58,857 bases of DNA, from assembly GCF_001723055.1 (NCBI RefSeq), contig NZ_MDCR01000096.1, positions 1 through 58,857 on the forward strand, in the 5' to 3' direction. Shown here piece after piece: positions 1 through 7,563 of this stretch. The stretch comes from Streptomyces niveus (GTDB taxonomy: Bacteria > Actinomycetota > Actinomycetes > Streptomycetales > Streptomycetaceae). The notes below the pieces were generated by a model. The model saw nothing but the letters and a program-made list of their open reading frames with translations. It made no database searches and was not told the DNA's origin. The number at the start of each line of letters is the position of its first letter. The stretch's first letter is position 1. Made by a program: the position numbers and the translations under genes.

Positions 1-971
1 TCGTAACCGACGTCGCGCCGCAGTCCCACCGACGCGGCGGCACACAGCGAGGCCGTCGACAGCATCGCGGTGGCGCAGCCCCGGTGCCCGCGCGGGCAGA
101 GCGGCCCCAGGGGGTCGAGCGGGAAGTGTCCGAGCAGGCCGACGCCCGCGTCCGGGCTGTCCACGACACGGTCGTGCGTGACGAGGCCGTAGCCGATGCC
201 CGCGCCGACGGTGAGTACCGCGAACCGGTCGTGGCCCCGGGCGGCGCCGAACCAGTGCTCGGCGCGGGTGAGTGCGAGCAGGTCGTTGTCGACGGCGGTG
301 GGCACGCCGAGCGCGTCGGAGAGCAGGGCGCCGAGAGGGACGTCGTCCTTCCATTCCAGGAAAGGCGCCGCGGTGACCGTCGCGTGATCGGCCACGCTGC
401 CGCCCAGGCTCACCCCGGCGGCGGTGATGTGCCGTGATCGCGGGGCGGGTTCGGCGCCGAGTTCGGCCGCGAGGCCGCGCAGGACGGCGACGACCGAGGC
501 GGGGTCGCGGCCGGGCAGGTCGGCCCGCGCGGAGGCGACGACCTCGGCGCGCAGCGTGGTCAGTACGGCGTGCGCGTCCTCGTGGGTGACCTTGGCGCCG
601 ATGAAATGGTGCGCGTCGGCGACGACGTCCAGCGGGCGGGTGGGACGGCCCGCGCGTGACGCGTGGCCGGTACTGCCCGACTCGACGAGGAGTCCGCTGT
701 CCAGAAGCGGCTTCGCGAGCCGGGTGAGGCTGCCGGCGGACAGGCCGAGCCGGCGGGCGAGTTCGCTGCGGGAGAGCGGTCCGCGGCGCAGCACTTCCAG
801 GGCGACGGCGTGCGTGGCGCCGGACAGCGGGGCCCACGGCGCTGGTGTCACGTGCAAGGGGAGACCTTCCGCGAGGAGCCCGGAGCGTACGGCGCGTACA
901 GCGCGTACGACGGCCGGGGTGGTCCCATCCTGCCAGCTCGCCCCATTTACTTCCACACCGAAAGTAAACAT
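1..971 (-). CDS. ROK-family transcriptional regulator (partial, runs off left edge)
   Basis: Read on the minus strand, the frame from an ATG at 969-971 encodes an N-terminal winged-helix region (around residues 60-95, with LSRSELARRLGLSAGSLTR) and then a ROK sugar-kinase-like fold. Visible ROK features are AVDNDLLALTRAEHWFGAA, the glycine-rich VGAGIGYGLV and the cysteine/glycine zinc-type motif CPRGHRGC. The 3' end lies outside the window. ROK regulators usually repress sugar-utilisation genes and release DNA on binding a sugar. The gene is divergent from the alpha-galactosidase/alpha-glucosidase pair, so it probably controls them. The first codons lie inside a dyad (946-968) that recurs before the alpha-galactosidase, which suggests autoregulation. 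The start has only a weak ribosome binding site, so a nearby GTG is possible. Confidence 0.85.
   Translation of the reverse strand, partial: MFTFGVEVNGASWQDGTTPAVVRAVRAVRSGLLAEGLPLHVTPAPWAPLSGATHAVALEVLRRGPLSRSELARRLGLSAGSLTRLAKPLLDSGLLVESGSTGHASRAGRPTRPLDVVADAHHFIGAKVTHEDAHAVLTTLRAEVVASARADLPGRDPASVVAVLRGLAAELGAEPAPRSRHITAAGVSLGGSVADHATVTAAPFLEWKDDVPLGALLSDALGVPTAVDNDLLALTRAEHWFGAARGHDRFAVLTVGAGIGYGLVTHDRVVDSPDAGVGLLGHFPLDPLGPLCPRGHRGCATAMLSTASLCAAASVGLRRDVGY
946..968. promoter_or_regulatory. putative ROK operator, copy 1
   Basis: A perfect 7-bp inverted repeat, TTTACTT-N9-AAGTAAA. It overlaps the first codons of the ROK regulator. The core ACTTCCAC(A/C)CCGAAA is repeated in the same orientation about 105 bp away, just upstream of the alpha-galactosidase gene. 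Placement at both divergent genes supports an operator of the ROK protein; binding itself is inferred. Confidence 0.55.
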
Positions 972-1040
972 GCCGCGAGAGACCTGTTCTAGCCAAAACG
1001 GCAGTGCGCCATTCGCCTTCTGGCGCCTCCTGAACGCCTA

Positions 1041-1074
1041 TTGACGGGTGGAAACTTCCACCCCGAAACTAAAC
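1041..1074 (+). promoter_or_regulatory. putative -35 and ROK operator, copy 2
   Basis: TTGACG at 1041-1046 could be a -35 element for the alpha-galactosidase; no clear -10 was found. Directly after it lies the second copy of the 946-968 element (1051-1074, GAAACTT/AACTAAA half sites). It overlaps a perfect dyad GGGTGGAA-AC-TTCCACCC at 1046-1063. A repressor here would block initiation. Confidence 0.5.
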
Positions 1075-1103
1075 AGAGACGCCGGACGATCCGAGGAGCC
1101 CGT

Positions 1104-3272
1104 ATGCGCACCGGTCACTCCCCTGGCTACCTCCATCTCCGTGCGCCGGGTACGAGTCTGGTCCTCGACTGCGCCGGCAGCCGGCTGCCCCGGGTGCTCC
1201 ACTGGGGCGACGACCTCGGGGACGTCGAGCACACCGCGCTCGCCGAACTGGCCACCGCGAGCGCCGCCCGGCAGATGTCCAACACCCTCGATCTGCCCGT
1301 ACCGCTCTCCCTCCTGCCGGAGCACTCGGCCGGCTGGCTCGGTACACCGGGCCTCACCGGCCACCGCGACGGGGCCGACTTCTCCACCGCCTTCACCGTC
1401 CGCTCGATCCGTACCGTCCGCACGCCCGACCTCCCCCAGGCGCACCAGCTCACCGTCGACGCGGTGGACGAACACGCCCGGCTCCAGCTCGTGCTGGAGA
1501 TCGAGCTGACCGCCGCCGGGCTCGTACGGCAGCGCGCCACCGTCACCAACCGCGACACCGGCGAGCGCCCGTTCGTCCTGGACGGTCTGCTGCTGGCCCT
1601 CCCCGTGCCCTCCCACGCCACCGAACTCCTGGACCTCACCGGCCGGCACGCGCGCGAACGCAGCCCGCAGCGGCACGAGTTCACGCTCGGTACGCATCTG
1701 CGGGAGAACCGCCGGGGCCGTACGGGCACCGACGCGACGCTGCTGCATCTCGCGGGCGAGCCCGGCTTCGGCTTCCGTACGGGCGAGGTCTGGGCCGTCC
1801 ACGTGGCGTGGAGCGGCAACCACCGCACCCTCGCCGAACGCACCCCCGCCGGTGTGTCCCTGCTCGGCGCCGGGGAGACGCTGCTCGGGGGCGAAGTCCG
1901 GCTGGCGGGCGGCGAGTCGTACACGAGCCCGTGGATCGTCTGGTCGTACGGCCACGGGCTCGACGAGCTGGCCGGGCGCTTCCACCAGCAGCTGCGGGCC
2001 AGGACCCGGCATCCGCGGCGGCCCCGGCCGGTCACCCTCAACACCTGGGAGGCCGTCTACTTCCGGCACGACCTCGGCCGGCTCAGCGCGCTGGCGGACG
2101 CCGCCGCCGAGGTGGGCGCCGAGCGTTTCGTGCTGGACGACGGCTGGTTCAAGGGCCGCCGGCACGACCGTGCCGGGCTCGGCGACTGGTATGTGGACGA
2201 GAGCGTCTGGCCCGGGGGGCTGGGCCCGCTGGTCGACCATGTCCGTTCGCTGGGCATGGAGTTCGGGCTGTGGGTCGAGCCCGAGATGGTCAGTCCCGAC
2301 TCCGACCTCGCCCGCGCGCACCCGGAGTGGATCCTGGCGACGGGCGACCGGCTCCCGCCGGAGTCCCGGCAGCAGCAGGTGCTCGACCTCGGGCACGCGC
2401 AGGCGTACGACCATGTGCTTGAGCGGCTCGACGCGCTGGTCGGCGAGTACGCGATCGACTATCTCAAGTGGGATCACAACCGGGATCTCGTGGAGGCCGG
2501 GCACAGTCCCACGGGCGCGGCGGGTGTCCACGTACAGACGGCAGCCACGTACCGGCTGCTGGACGAACTGCGCGCACGGCACCCCGGATTGGAGATCGAG
2601 TCCTGCTCCTCCGGCGGAGGCCGGATCGACCTCGCCATCCTGGAACGCACCGACCGGGTCTGGGCGAGCGACTGCATCGACGCGCTCGAACGGCAGCAGA
2701 TCCAGCGCTGGACCGGGCTGTTGCTGCCGCCCGAACTCCTCGGCGCGCACGTCGGCTCGCCCGTCGCGCACACCACCGGGCGTGCCCACACGCTCGACTT
2801 CCGGGCGGGGACCGCCCTGTTCGGGCACTTCGGCATCGAGTGGGACCTCACCGCCGCCGACGCCGGTGAGCGCGCCCGGCTGGCCGAGTGGGTCGCGGCG
2901 TACAAGGAACTCCGGCCGCTGCTGCACTCCGGCACCGTCGTGCACGGCGACCATCCCGATCCGGCGCTGTGGGTGCACGGCGTGGTGGCGGCGGACCGCT
3001 CGCGCGCGCTGTACGCCCTGGTCCAGACGGCGACGAGCGTGACATCACCGGCCGGCCCGGTGCGGCTGCCCGGACTCGACGCGGACGCCCGCTACCGGAT
3101 ACGTCCCCACCGGCCCGGCGACCGGGCGGAGGGACCCCACCGGTCCGACCCTCTCTGGTGGGAGCGCGCGGACGGGGTGGAGCTGACCGGCCGGCTGCTG
3201 GCCGTCACCGGGGTGCGGGCGCCGACGCTCCACCCGGAGCGTCTCGTGCTCGTGGAAGCGAGCAGACTCTGA
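1104..3272 (+). CDS. alpha-galactosidase, glycoside hydrolase family 36
   Basis: A 722-residue enzyme of usual GH36 length, predicted to cleave alpha-1,6-galactosides (melibiose, raffinose-type) in the cytoplasm; no signal peptide is seen. The beta-sandwich N-domain is followed by the catalytic barrel, with LDDGWFKGRR from about residue 344, YLKWDHNRD with the nucleophile Asp457, ESCSSGGGRID, and SDCID with the acid/base Asp523. I chose the ATG at 1104 because GAGGAG (1093-1098) lies 5 nt upstream; the frame stays open to 1041, but that would read through the operator. It is followed at 59 bp by a GH13 glucosidase, probably co-transcribed, and faces a ROK regulator. GH36 also holds stachyose/raffinose synthases, which are unlikely in this context. 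Confidence 0.92.
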   Translation: MRTGHSPGYLHLRAPGTSLVLDCAGSRLPRVLHWGDDLGDVEHTALAELATASAARQMSNTLDLPVPLSLLPEHSAGWLGTPGLTGHRDGADFSTAFTVRSIRTVRTPDLPQAHQLTVDAVDEHARLQLVLEIELTAAGLVRQRATVTNRDTGERPFVLDGLLLALPVPSHATELLDLTGRHARERSPQRHEFTLGTHLRENRRGRTGTDATLLHLAGEPGFGFRTGEVWAVHVAWSGNHRTLAERTPAGVSLLGAGETLLGGEVRLAGGESYTSPWIVWSYGHGLDELAGRFHQQLRARTRHPRRPRPVTLNTWEAVYFRHDLGRLSALADAAAEVGAERFVLDDGWFKGRRHDRAGLGDWYVDESVWPGGLGPLVDHVRSLGMEFGLWVEPEMVSPDSDLARAHPEWILATGDRLPPESRQQQVLDLGHAQAYDHVLERLDALVGEYAIDYLKWDHNRDLVEAGHSPTGAAGVHVQTAATYRLLDELRARHPGLEIESCSSGGGRIDLAILERTDRVWASDCIDALERQQIQRWTGLLLPPELLGAHVGSPVAHTTGRAHTLDFRAGTALFGHFGIEWDLTAADAGERARLAEWVAAYKELRPLLHSGTVVHGDHPDPALWVHGVVAADRSRALYALVQTATSVTSPAGPVRLPGLDADARYRIRPHRPGDRAEGPHRSDPLWWERADGVELTGRLLAVTGVRAPTLHPERLVLVEASRL

Positions 3273-3302
3273 CCGGCACCGGCACCGGCACCGGCACCGG
3301 CA
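3273..3302. repeat. tandem hexamer repeat (CCGGCA)5
   Basis: Five perfect copies of CCGGCA begin right after the alpha-galactosidase stop codon and end 29 bp before the next start codon. The repeat sits in the short intercistronic spacer. Copy number could vary by slippage. Confidence 0.8.
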
Positions 3303-3331
3303 CAGCGGCGTACGTAGGCGAGGTTCAGCAC

Positions 3332-5056
3332 GTGAGCACCAACTCCCCCTCCAACTCCCCTTCTCCCGAAGCCTGGTGGAAGTCGGCGGTCGTCTACCAG
3401 ATCTATCCGCGCAGCTTCGCCGATTCCGACGGCGACGGGGTCGGGGACCTGCGCGGCATCATCGACCGGCTGGACCATCTCGCCGCTCTCGGCGTCGACG
3501 TCCTGTGGCTGTCGCCGGTGTACCCGTCCCCGCAGGACGACAACGGGTACGACATCAGCGACTACCAGGACATCGACCCGTCCTTCGGCACCCTCGCGGA
3601 CTTCGACGACCTGCTCGCCGCCGTGCACGCCCGCTCCATGAAGCTGGTCATGGACCTCGTCGTGAACCACACCTCCGACGAGCACCCGTGGTTCACCGAG
3701 TCCCGGCGGGGGCCGGACAGCCCCAAGCGCGACTGGTACTGGTGGCGGCCGGCCCGCGACGGCGTACCGTCCGGCACCCCGGGGGCCGAGCCCAACAACT
3801 GGCGTTCCTTCTTCTCCGGCTCCGCCTGGGAGTACGACGAGCCGGGTGACGCGTACTACCTGCATCTCTTCTCCCGTAAGCAGCCCGACCTCAACTGGGA
3901 GAATCCCGAGGTCCGTTCGGCCGTCCACCGGATGATGAACTGGTGGCTGGACCGGGGTGTGGACGGCTTCCGGATGGATGTCATCAATCTCATCTCGAAG
4001 GACCCCGCGCTGGCCGACCGCACCCACCACGGCGCGGGCCCGCGGATCCACGAGTTCCTCCAGGAGATGCACCGCGAGGTCTTCGCCGGCCGCCCCGAAC
4101 GGCTGCTCACCGTCGGTGAGATGCCGGGCGTCACCGTCGAGGAGGCCAGGCTCTTCACCGATCCGGCGCGCGCCGAGGTGGACATGGTGTTCCAGTTCGA
4201 GCACGTCGGACTCGACCACGGCGACGGCAAGTTCGACGTACGGCCGCTGAATCTGCTCGATCTGAAGGCGTCCCTCGGCCGCTGGCAGGACGCCCTCGCC
4301 GACACCGGCTGGAACAGCCTCTACTGGAACAACCACGACCAGCCGCGTGTCGTCTCGCGCTTCGGCGACGACGGGCCCGCGCACCGGGTCAGGTCCGCGA
4401 CGATGCTCGCCACCGTGCTGCATCTGCACCGCGGCACGCCGTACGTCTACCAGGGTGAGGAACTGGGCATGACCAACGCCCTGTTCACCTCCATCGACGA
4501 CTTCCGCGACATCGAGTCGCTCAACCACTACGCGGAGGCGGTCGACGGGGGCGCCGACCCGGCGCGGGTCCTGGCGGGGCTGCGGGCGATGGGGCGGGAC
4601 AACGCCCGTACTCCGATGCAGTGGGACGCGTCCCCGCACGCCGGGTTCACCACCGGCACCCCGTGGATCCCGGTCAACCCGAACCACACCGAGGTCAACG
4701 CGGCTGCGGCGTACGACGATCCGGCGTCCGTCTTCCACCACTACCGGCGGCTGATCGAGCTGCGGCACTCCGAACCGGCCGTGGCGTACGGCGACTTCAC
4801 GATGCTGCTGCCGGAGGACCCACGTGTGTACGCCTTCGCGCGACGGCTGGTTGCGGCGGACGGTACGGCGACCGAGCTGCTGGTGCTCGGCAACTTCACC
4901 GGCCGCCCGGCCGAGGCCGAGCCGCCGGACGACGGCTGGCGGGACGCCGAGCTGCTGATCGGCAACGTCCCGGACCCTGATCGGTTGGGCGCCACGGTCA
5001 CGCTCGCCCCGTGGGAGGCACGGGTCCATCGCCGTCGGACACGTCCGAGGGGCTGA
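3332..5056 (+). CDS. alpha-glucosidase, glycoside hydrolase family 13 (oligo-1,6-glucosidase type)
   Basis: A 574-residue intracellular GH13 enzyme with VVYQIYPRSFADSDGDG near the N terminus, DLVVNHTSDEHPWF, DGFRMDVINLI with the nucleophile Asp216, the acid Glu263 in TVGEMPG, and NNHDQPR with the third carboxylate Asp336. This layout fits oligo-1,6-glucosidase or alpha-glucosidase (AglA/MalL type), which hydrolyse short alpha-glucosides; trehalose synthase is longer and less likely. The GTG at 3332 is chosen because GCGAGG lies just upstream and the homologous core starts soon after; the frame is open further upstream but only across the preceding gene. It probably forms an operon with the alpha-galactosidase. 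Its last 59 bp overlap the convergent GntR gene. Confidence 0.9.
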   Translation: MSTNSPSNSPSPEAWWKSAVVYQIYPRSFADSDGDGVGDLRGIIDRLDHLAALGVDVLWLSPVYPSPQDDNGYDISDYQDIDPSFGTLADFDDLLAAVHARSMKLVMDLVVNHTSDEHPWFTESRRGPDSPKRDWYWWRPARDGVPSGTPGAEPNNWRSFFSGSAWEYDEPGDAYYLHLFSRKQPDLNWENPEVRSAVHRMMNWWLDRGVDGFRMDVINLISKDPALADRTHHGAGPRIHEFLQEMHREVFAGRPERLLTVGEMPGVTVEEARLFTDPARAEVDMVFQFEHVGLDHGDGKFDVRPLNLLDLKASLGRWQDALADTGWNSLYWNNHDQPRVVSRFGDDGPAHRVRSATMLATVLHLHRGTPYVYQGEELGMTNALFTSIDDFRDIESLNHYAEAVDGGADPARVLAGLRAMGRDNARTPMQWDASPHAGFTTGTPWIPVNPNHTEVNAAAAYDDPASVFHHYRRLIELRHSEPAVAYGDFTMLLPEDPRVYAFARRLVAADGTATELLVLGNFTGRPAEAEPPDDGWRDAELLIGNVPDPDRLGATVTLAPWEARVHRRRTRPRG

Positions 5057-5699
5057 CGGGCGCCGCCTCCTCGGGGAACGCGCGGCGTACGAACGAGGCG
5101 ATGTGCTCGTGGAGCGCGTTCCCGGCGGCCTCCGCGTCCCCGGCGACGGCGAGCCGCAGGATCTCGCGGTGCTCGGCCGCCTCGCGCTCCCAGGTCGGGT
5201 CCGACGCCCACGCCACGGTGGACACGAGGGCGGCCTGGTCGCGGATCTCGTCCAGCATCCGGGCGAGCAGCGGATTGCCGCACGGCAGATAGAGTGCCCG
5301 GTGGAAGTCGCGGTTGGCGAGCGACCTGTCCGCCCGGTCGGCCGCCGACTCGGCCCGGTCCAGGGCCTCTTGGGCCGCTTCGAGCCGGGCCGCGCGGCTC
5401 ACCGAACGGCGTAGCGCCTCCGGTTCGAGCAGCAGGCGGACGTCGTAGACCTCCCGTGCCATGGCCGCGTCGACATGCCGTACGACCACGCCCTTGTACT
5501 GGCTCATGACGACGAGTCCGGTACCGGCGAGGGTCTTGAGCGCCTCGCGTACGGGGGTCTTGGACACGCCGAACTGGGCGGCGAGTTCGGCCTCGACCAG
5601 CGCCTGTCCCGGTCGGAGGCGCGCCGTGAGGATGGCGTGCTTGATCGCCTCCAGGACGTACTGGGTGCGGGACGGTATCGGAGTGGGCGTGAAGGTCAT
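4998..5699 (-). CDS. GntR-family transcriptional regulator, FCD domain
   Basis: A 233-residue regulator. Residues 10-75 form the GntR winged helix (ILTARLRPGQALVEAELAAQFGVSKTPVREALKTL). Residues of about 85-215 form the all-helical FCD ligand domain, with metal-type residues in RDFHRAL, HREI and LHEHI. Such proteins bind small acids or sugar acids and usually repress a neighbouring catabolic operon. The gene converges on the GH13 gene with a 59-bp tail-to-tail overlap, so it is not part of that operon. A 19-bp dyad directly upstream of the ATG suggests autoregulation. No metabolic target is evident in the window. Confidence 0.88.
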   Translation of the reverse strand: MTFTPTPIPSRTQYVLEAIKHAILTARLRPGQALVEAELAAQFGVSKTPVREALKTLAGTGLVVMSQYKGVVVRHVDAAMAREVYDVRLLLEPEALRRSVSRAARLEAAQEALDRAESAADRADRSLANRDFHRALYLPCGNPLLARMLDEIRDQAALVSTVAWASDPTWEREAAEHREILRLAVAGDAEAAGNALHEHIASFVRRAFPEEAAPVSPSDVSDGDGPVPPTGRA

Positions 5700-5701
5700 G
5701 T

Positions 5702-5720
5702 CTCATACATGACGTATGAG
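5702..5720. promoter_or_regulatory. putative GntR operator
   Basis: Perfect inverted repeat CTCATAC-ATGAC-GTATGAG, centred 12 bp upstream of the GntR start codon. Arm length and spacing suit a GntR dimer. Regulation is inferred from position. Confidence 0.6.
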
Positions 5721-5763
5721 GTACGACGCGTCAACGTGATTGACGGAAGCCATACAGAAAATT

Positions 5764-5799
5764 GAGTGGGCCCCGAGGACATGTCCTCGGGGCCCACTC
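5764..5799 (-). terminator. intrinsic terminator of the ThuA operon
   Basis: A perfect 36-nt palindrome with 18-bp arms (GAGTGGGCCCCGAGGACAT and its complement) begins 16 bp past the stop codon of the ThuA-domain gene. On the minus strand it is followed by CAATTTTCTG, a short T run. In practice the hairpin closes with a small central loop. Confidence 0.85.
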
Positions 5800-5815
5800 C
5801 TTCACAGCGCGGTCG

Positions 5816-7543
5816 CTACCTGCCGATCGTGAAGGTGTCGATGTCGAACAGGGAGCCCGCCCCACCGGTGAAGGTGAGGAACAGCGGTCCGGTCGGTGTG
5901 CCCGTCAGCGTGGTGGACACGTCCCGGAAGGTCTCCCAGCCGCCGGTGTTGGGCACCGCGACCGTGCCGACGACCGGTCCGGTCGCCGAGCCCGAGCGGA
6001 TCGTGACGGTGCCGCCGGCGCCGGCCGACGAGACCTTCGCGGCGAAGGTCTTCGCCCCGGTGAGCGACGCCTGGGAGTAACCGGCCCAGTCGCCGTTCTC
6101 GATGTAGCCGAGGGTCCGGCCGCCGCTCGCGGGAGCGTGGTCGGCGGGCTGGACGCCCTGTCCCGAGGTGTAGGACTCCCCTTCGTAGGTGGACGACTGG
6201 GGCGGATTGGTGCCGCCCAGCTCCTTGATCCTGATGTTGCGGAAGGACACGTCGTCACCGGTGCCGTGGTTCTGGATCCCGATGTGCCCCTGCTGGAGCG
6301 AGCGCACCGGGTCGGTGTTGGTGAAGTCGTTGATCCGTACGCCGTTGAGGAAGACCTGGAGCCGCTCCCCCTCCACCCGGATCTCGTACGTGTTCCAACT
6401 CCCCGGCGGATTAAGGGCGTTGTCACGTGCCGCGAGGTCGGCCGCCTTGAAACCGTAGACGGACCCGGTGGTCCGGTCGGCCGCGTCGGTGGCGTCGATC
6501 TGGATCTCGTAGCCCTGGTTGACCGAGGTGTTGACGTCGTCGGAGGCCGGGAAGCCCACGAAGACACCGGAGTTGTCGTCACCGGCCATGCGCCAGTCCA
6601 GCTTGAGGGAGTACGAGGCGTACTCCTTCGCCCGGTACCAGTACAGGCCCATGCCGCCGGTCGAGTTCAGCGTGGCGTCGGTGTTGGTGAAGCTGCCGGG
6701 GCCGGCCTGGGACCAGCCGGTGGTGGAGCCGTTGTAGAGCGTGGTGTAGCCGGTCTCCGCGCGGCAGTCGGCCTTGGCGAAGCCCGCCGCGTACCGGATG
6801 CCGCCGAGCAGCAGCGAGCGGAAGGCGGGGTCGGCGTACGACTCCTGGGTGTGGCCGAGTCCGGTGTAGAAGGACCGGCCGTTGCCCTGCGGGTGGCACC
6901 AGGTGATCGGGTGGTCGCCGCTCATCTCCCCGCCGCTGTAGCTGGATTCGTCCAGGCTCTGCAGGACGCGGACCTGCGGGCGGGGATTGGTGCGGTAGTT
7001 GTACCACTCGTCGGTACGCGACCAGGTCTGGCCCAGGTGCGCGGTGGCCGCGTGCGACCGGTCCTCGTTCTTCAGCGTGGCCCGCTGGATCGCGGGGTGG
7101 CTCTTGAACCAGGCGCCGACGAGGGTCTGGTAGTGCGGCCACTCGTACTCGGTGTCGGCCGCCGCGTGGACGCCGAAGTAGCCGCCGCCCCCGTCCACGT
7201 AACTCTGGAGCGCGGACTGCTGGCTGGTGTTCAGGACGTCGCCGGTGGTGGAGAGGAAGACGACGGCCTTGAAGTTGGCCAGGTTGGCGGTGGTGAACGC
7301 GTTGCTGTCCTCGGTGGCGGTGACGGTGAAGTTGTTGGCCGCGCCGAGGTCGCGGATGGTCTGGGTGCCGACCGGGATGGAGTCGTGCCGGAAGCCCGCC
7401 GTCTTGGAGAAGACGAGGACCCGGTACGCGGGGTCGGCGGCCTGGGCCGCGGTCGCCGGTGCCAGGAGCGACGCGGCGAGGCCGAGGGTGAGGGCGAAGG
7501 CCGCCGCGGCGGTCTTCGGCAGCGTGCGGAGCTGACGGAGCAT
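5816..7543 (-). CDS. secreted ThuA-DUF1080-CBM6 protein
   Basis: A 575-residue secreted protein. It has a signal peptide ending near ATAAQA/AD, then a ThuA-like class I amidotransferase-fold domain (RVLVFSKTAGFRHDSIP to about residue 265). A DUF1080 concanavalin-like domain follows (GVFVGFPASDD, HIGIQNHG, to about 440); the DUF1080 family includes 3-keto-disaccharide hydrolases. The C-terminal domain is a CBM6-type sugar-binding module (YIENGDWAGYSQ). I prefer the ATG at 7543 because AAGGAG (7550-7555 on the complement) lies 6 nt away; ATG at 7546 is adjacent. The first possible codons overlap the end of the upstream dehydrogenase gene, so translation is probably coupled. Likely role: extracellular handling of oxidised sugars with that dehydrogenase. 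Confidence 0.85.
   Translation of the reverse strand: MLRQLRTLPKTAAAAFALTLGLAASLLAPATAAQAADPAYRVLVFSKTAGFRHDSIPVGTQTIRDLGAANNFTVTATEDSNAFTTANLANFKAVVFLSTTGDVLNTSQQSALQSYVDGGGGYFGVHAAADTEYEWPHYQTLVGAWFKSHPAIQRATLKNEDRSHAATAHLGQTWSRTDEWYNYRTNPRPQVRVLQSLDESSYSGGEMSGDHPITWCHPQGNGRSFYTGLGHTQESYADPAFRSLLLGGIRYAAGFAKADCRAETGYTTLYNGSTTGWSQAGPGSFTNTDATLNSTGGMGLYWYRAKEYASYSLKLDWRMAGDDNSGVFVGFPASDDVNTSVNQGYEIQIDATDAADRTTGSVYGFKAADLAARDNALNPPGSWNTYEIRVEGERLQVFLNGVRINDFTNTDPVRSLQQGHIGIQNHGTGDDVSFRNIRIKELGGTNPPQSSTYEGESYTSGQGVQPADHAPASGGRTLGYIENGDWAGYSQASLTGAKTFAAKVSSAGAGGTVTIRSGSATGPVVGTVAVPNTGGWETFRDVSTTLTGTPTGPLFLTFTGGAGSLFDIDTFTIGR
5822..6190 (-). repeat. CBM6 cassette, copy A
   Basis: The last about 120 codons of the ThuA-domain gene are closely similar in DNA to the end of the adjacent dehydrogenase gene (about 7567-7935). 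Long blocks match exactly, for example around 5988-6025 against 7737-7772. This suggests a recent within-operon duplication or gene conversion. Confidence 0.75.
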
Positions 7544-7563
7544 CATCGTCTCCTTGACTCGCG

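Noticed and set aside
1038..2978. Long minus-strand open frame of 646 codons opposite the alpha-galactosidase
   Set aside because: It mirrors the GH36 gene in a high-GC antisense frame, has no domain pattern and lacks a ribosome binding site.
3273..3302. Hexamer repeat as a possible CRISPR or replication iteron
   Set aside because: Unit of 6 bp, only five copies and no spacers; it is simple sequence slippage.
3092..5029. Long minus-strand frame opposite the GH13 gene
   Set aside because: Shadow frame with low-complexity Val/Arg/Gly composition; the plus strand carries all GH13 motifs.
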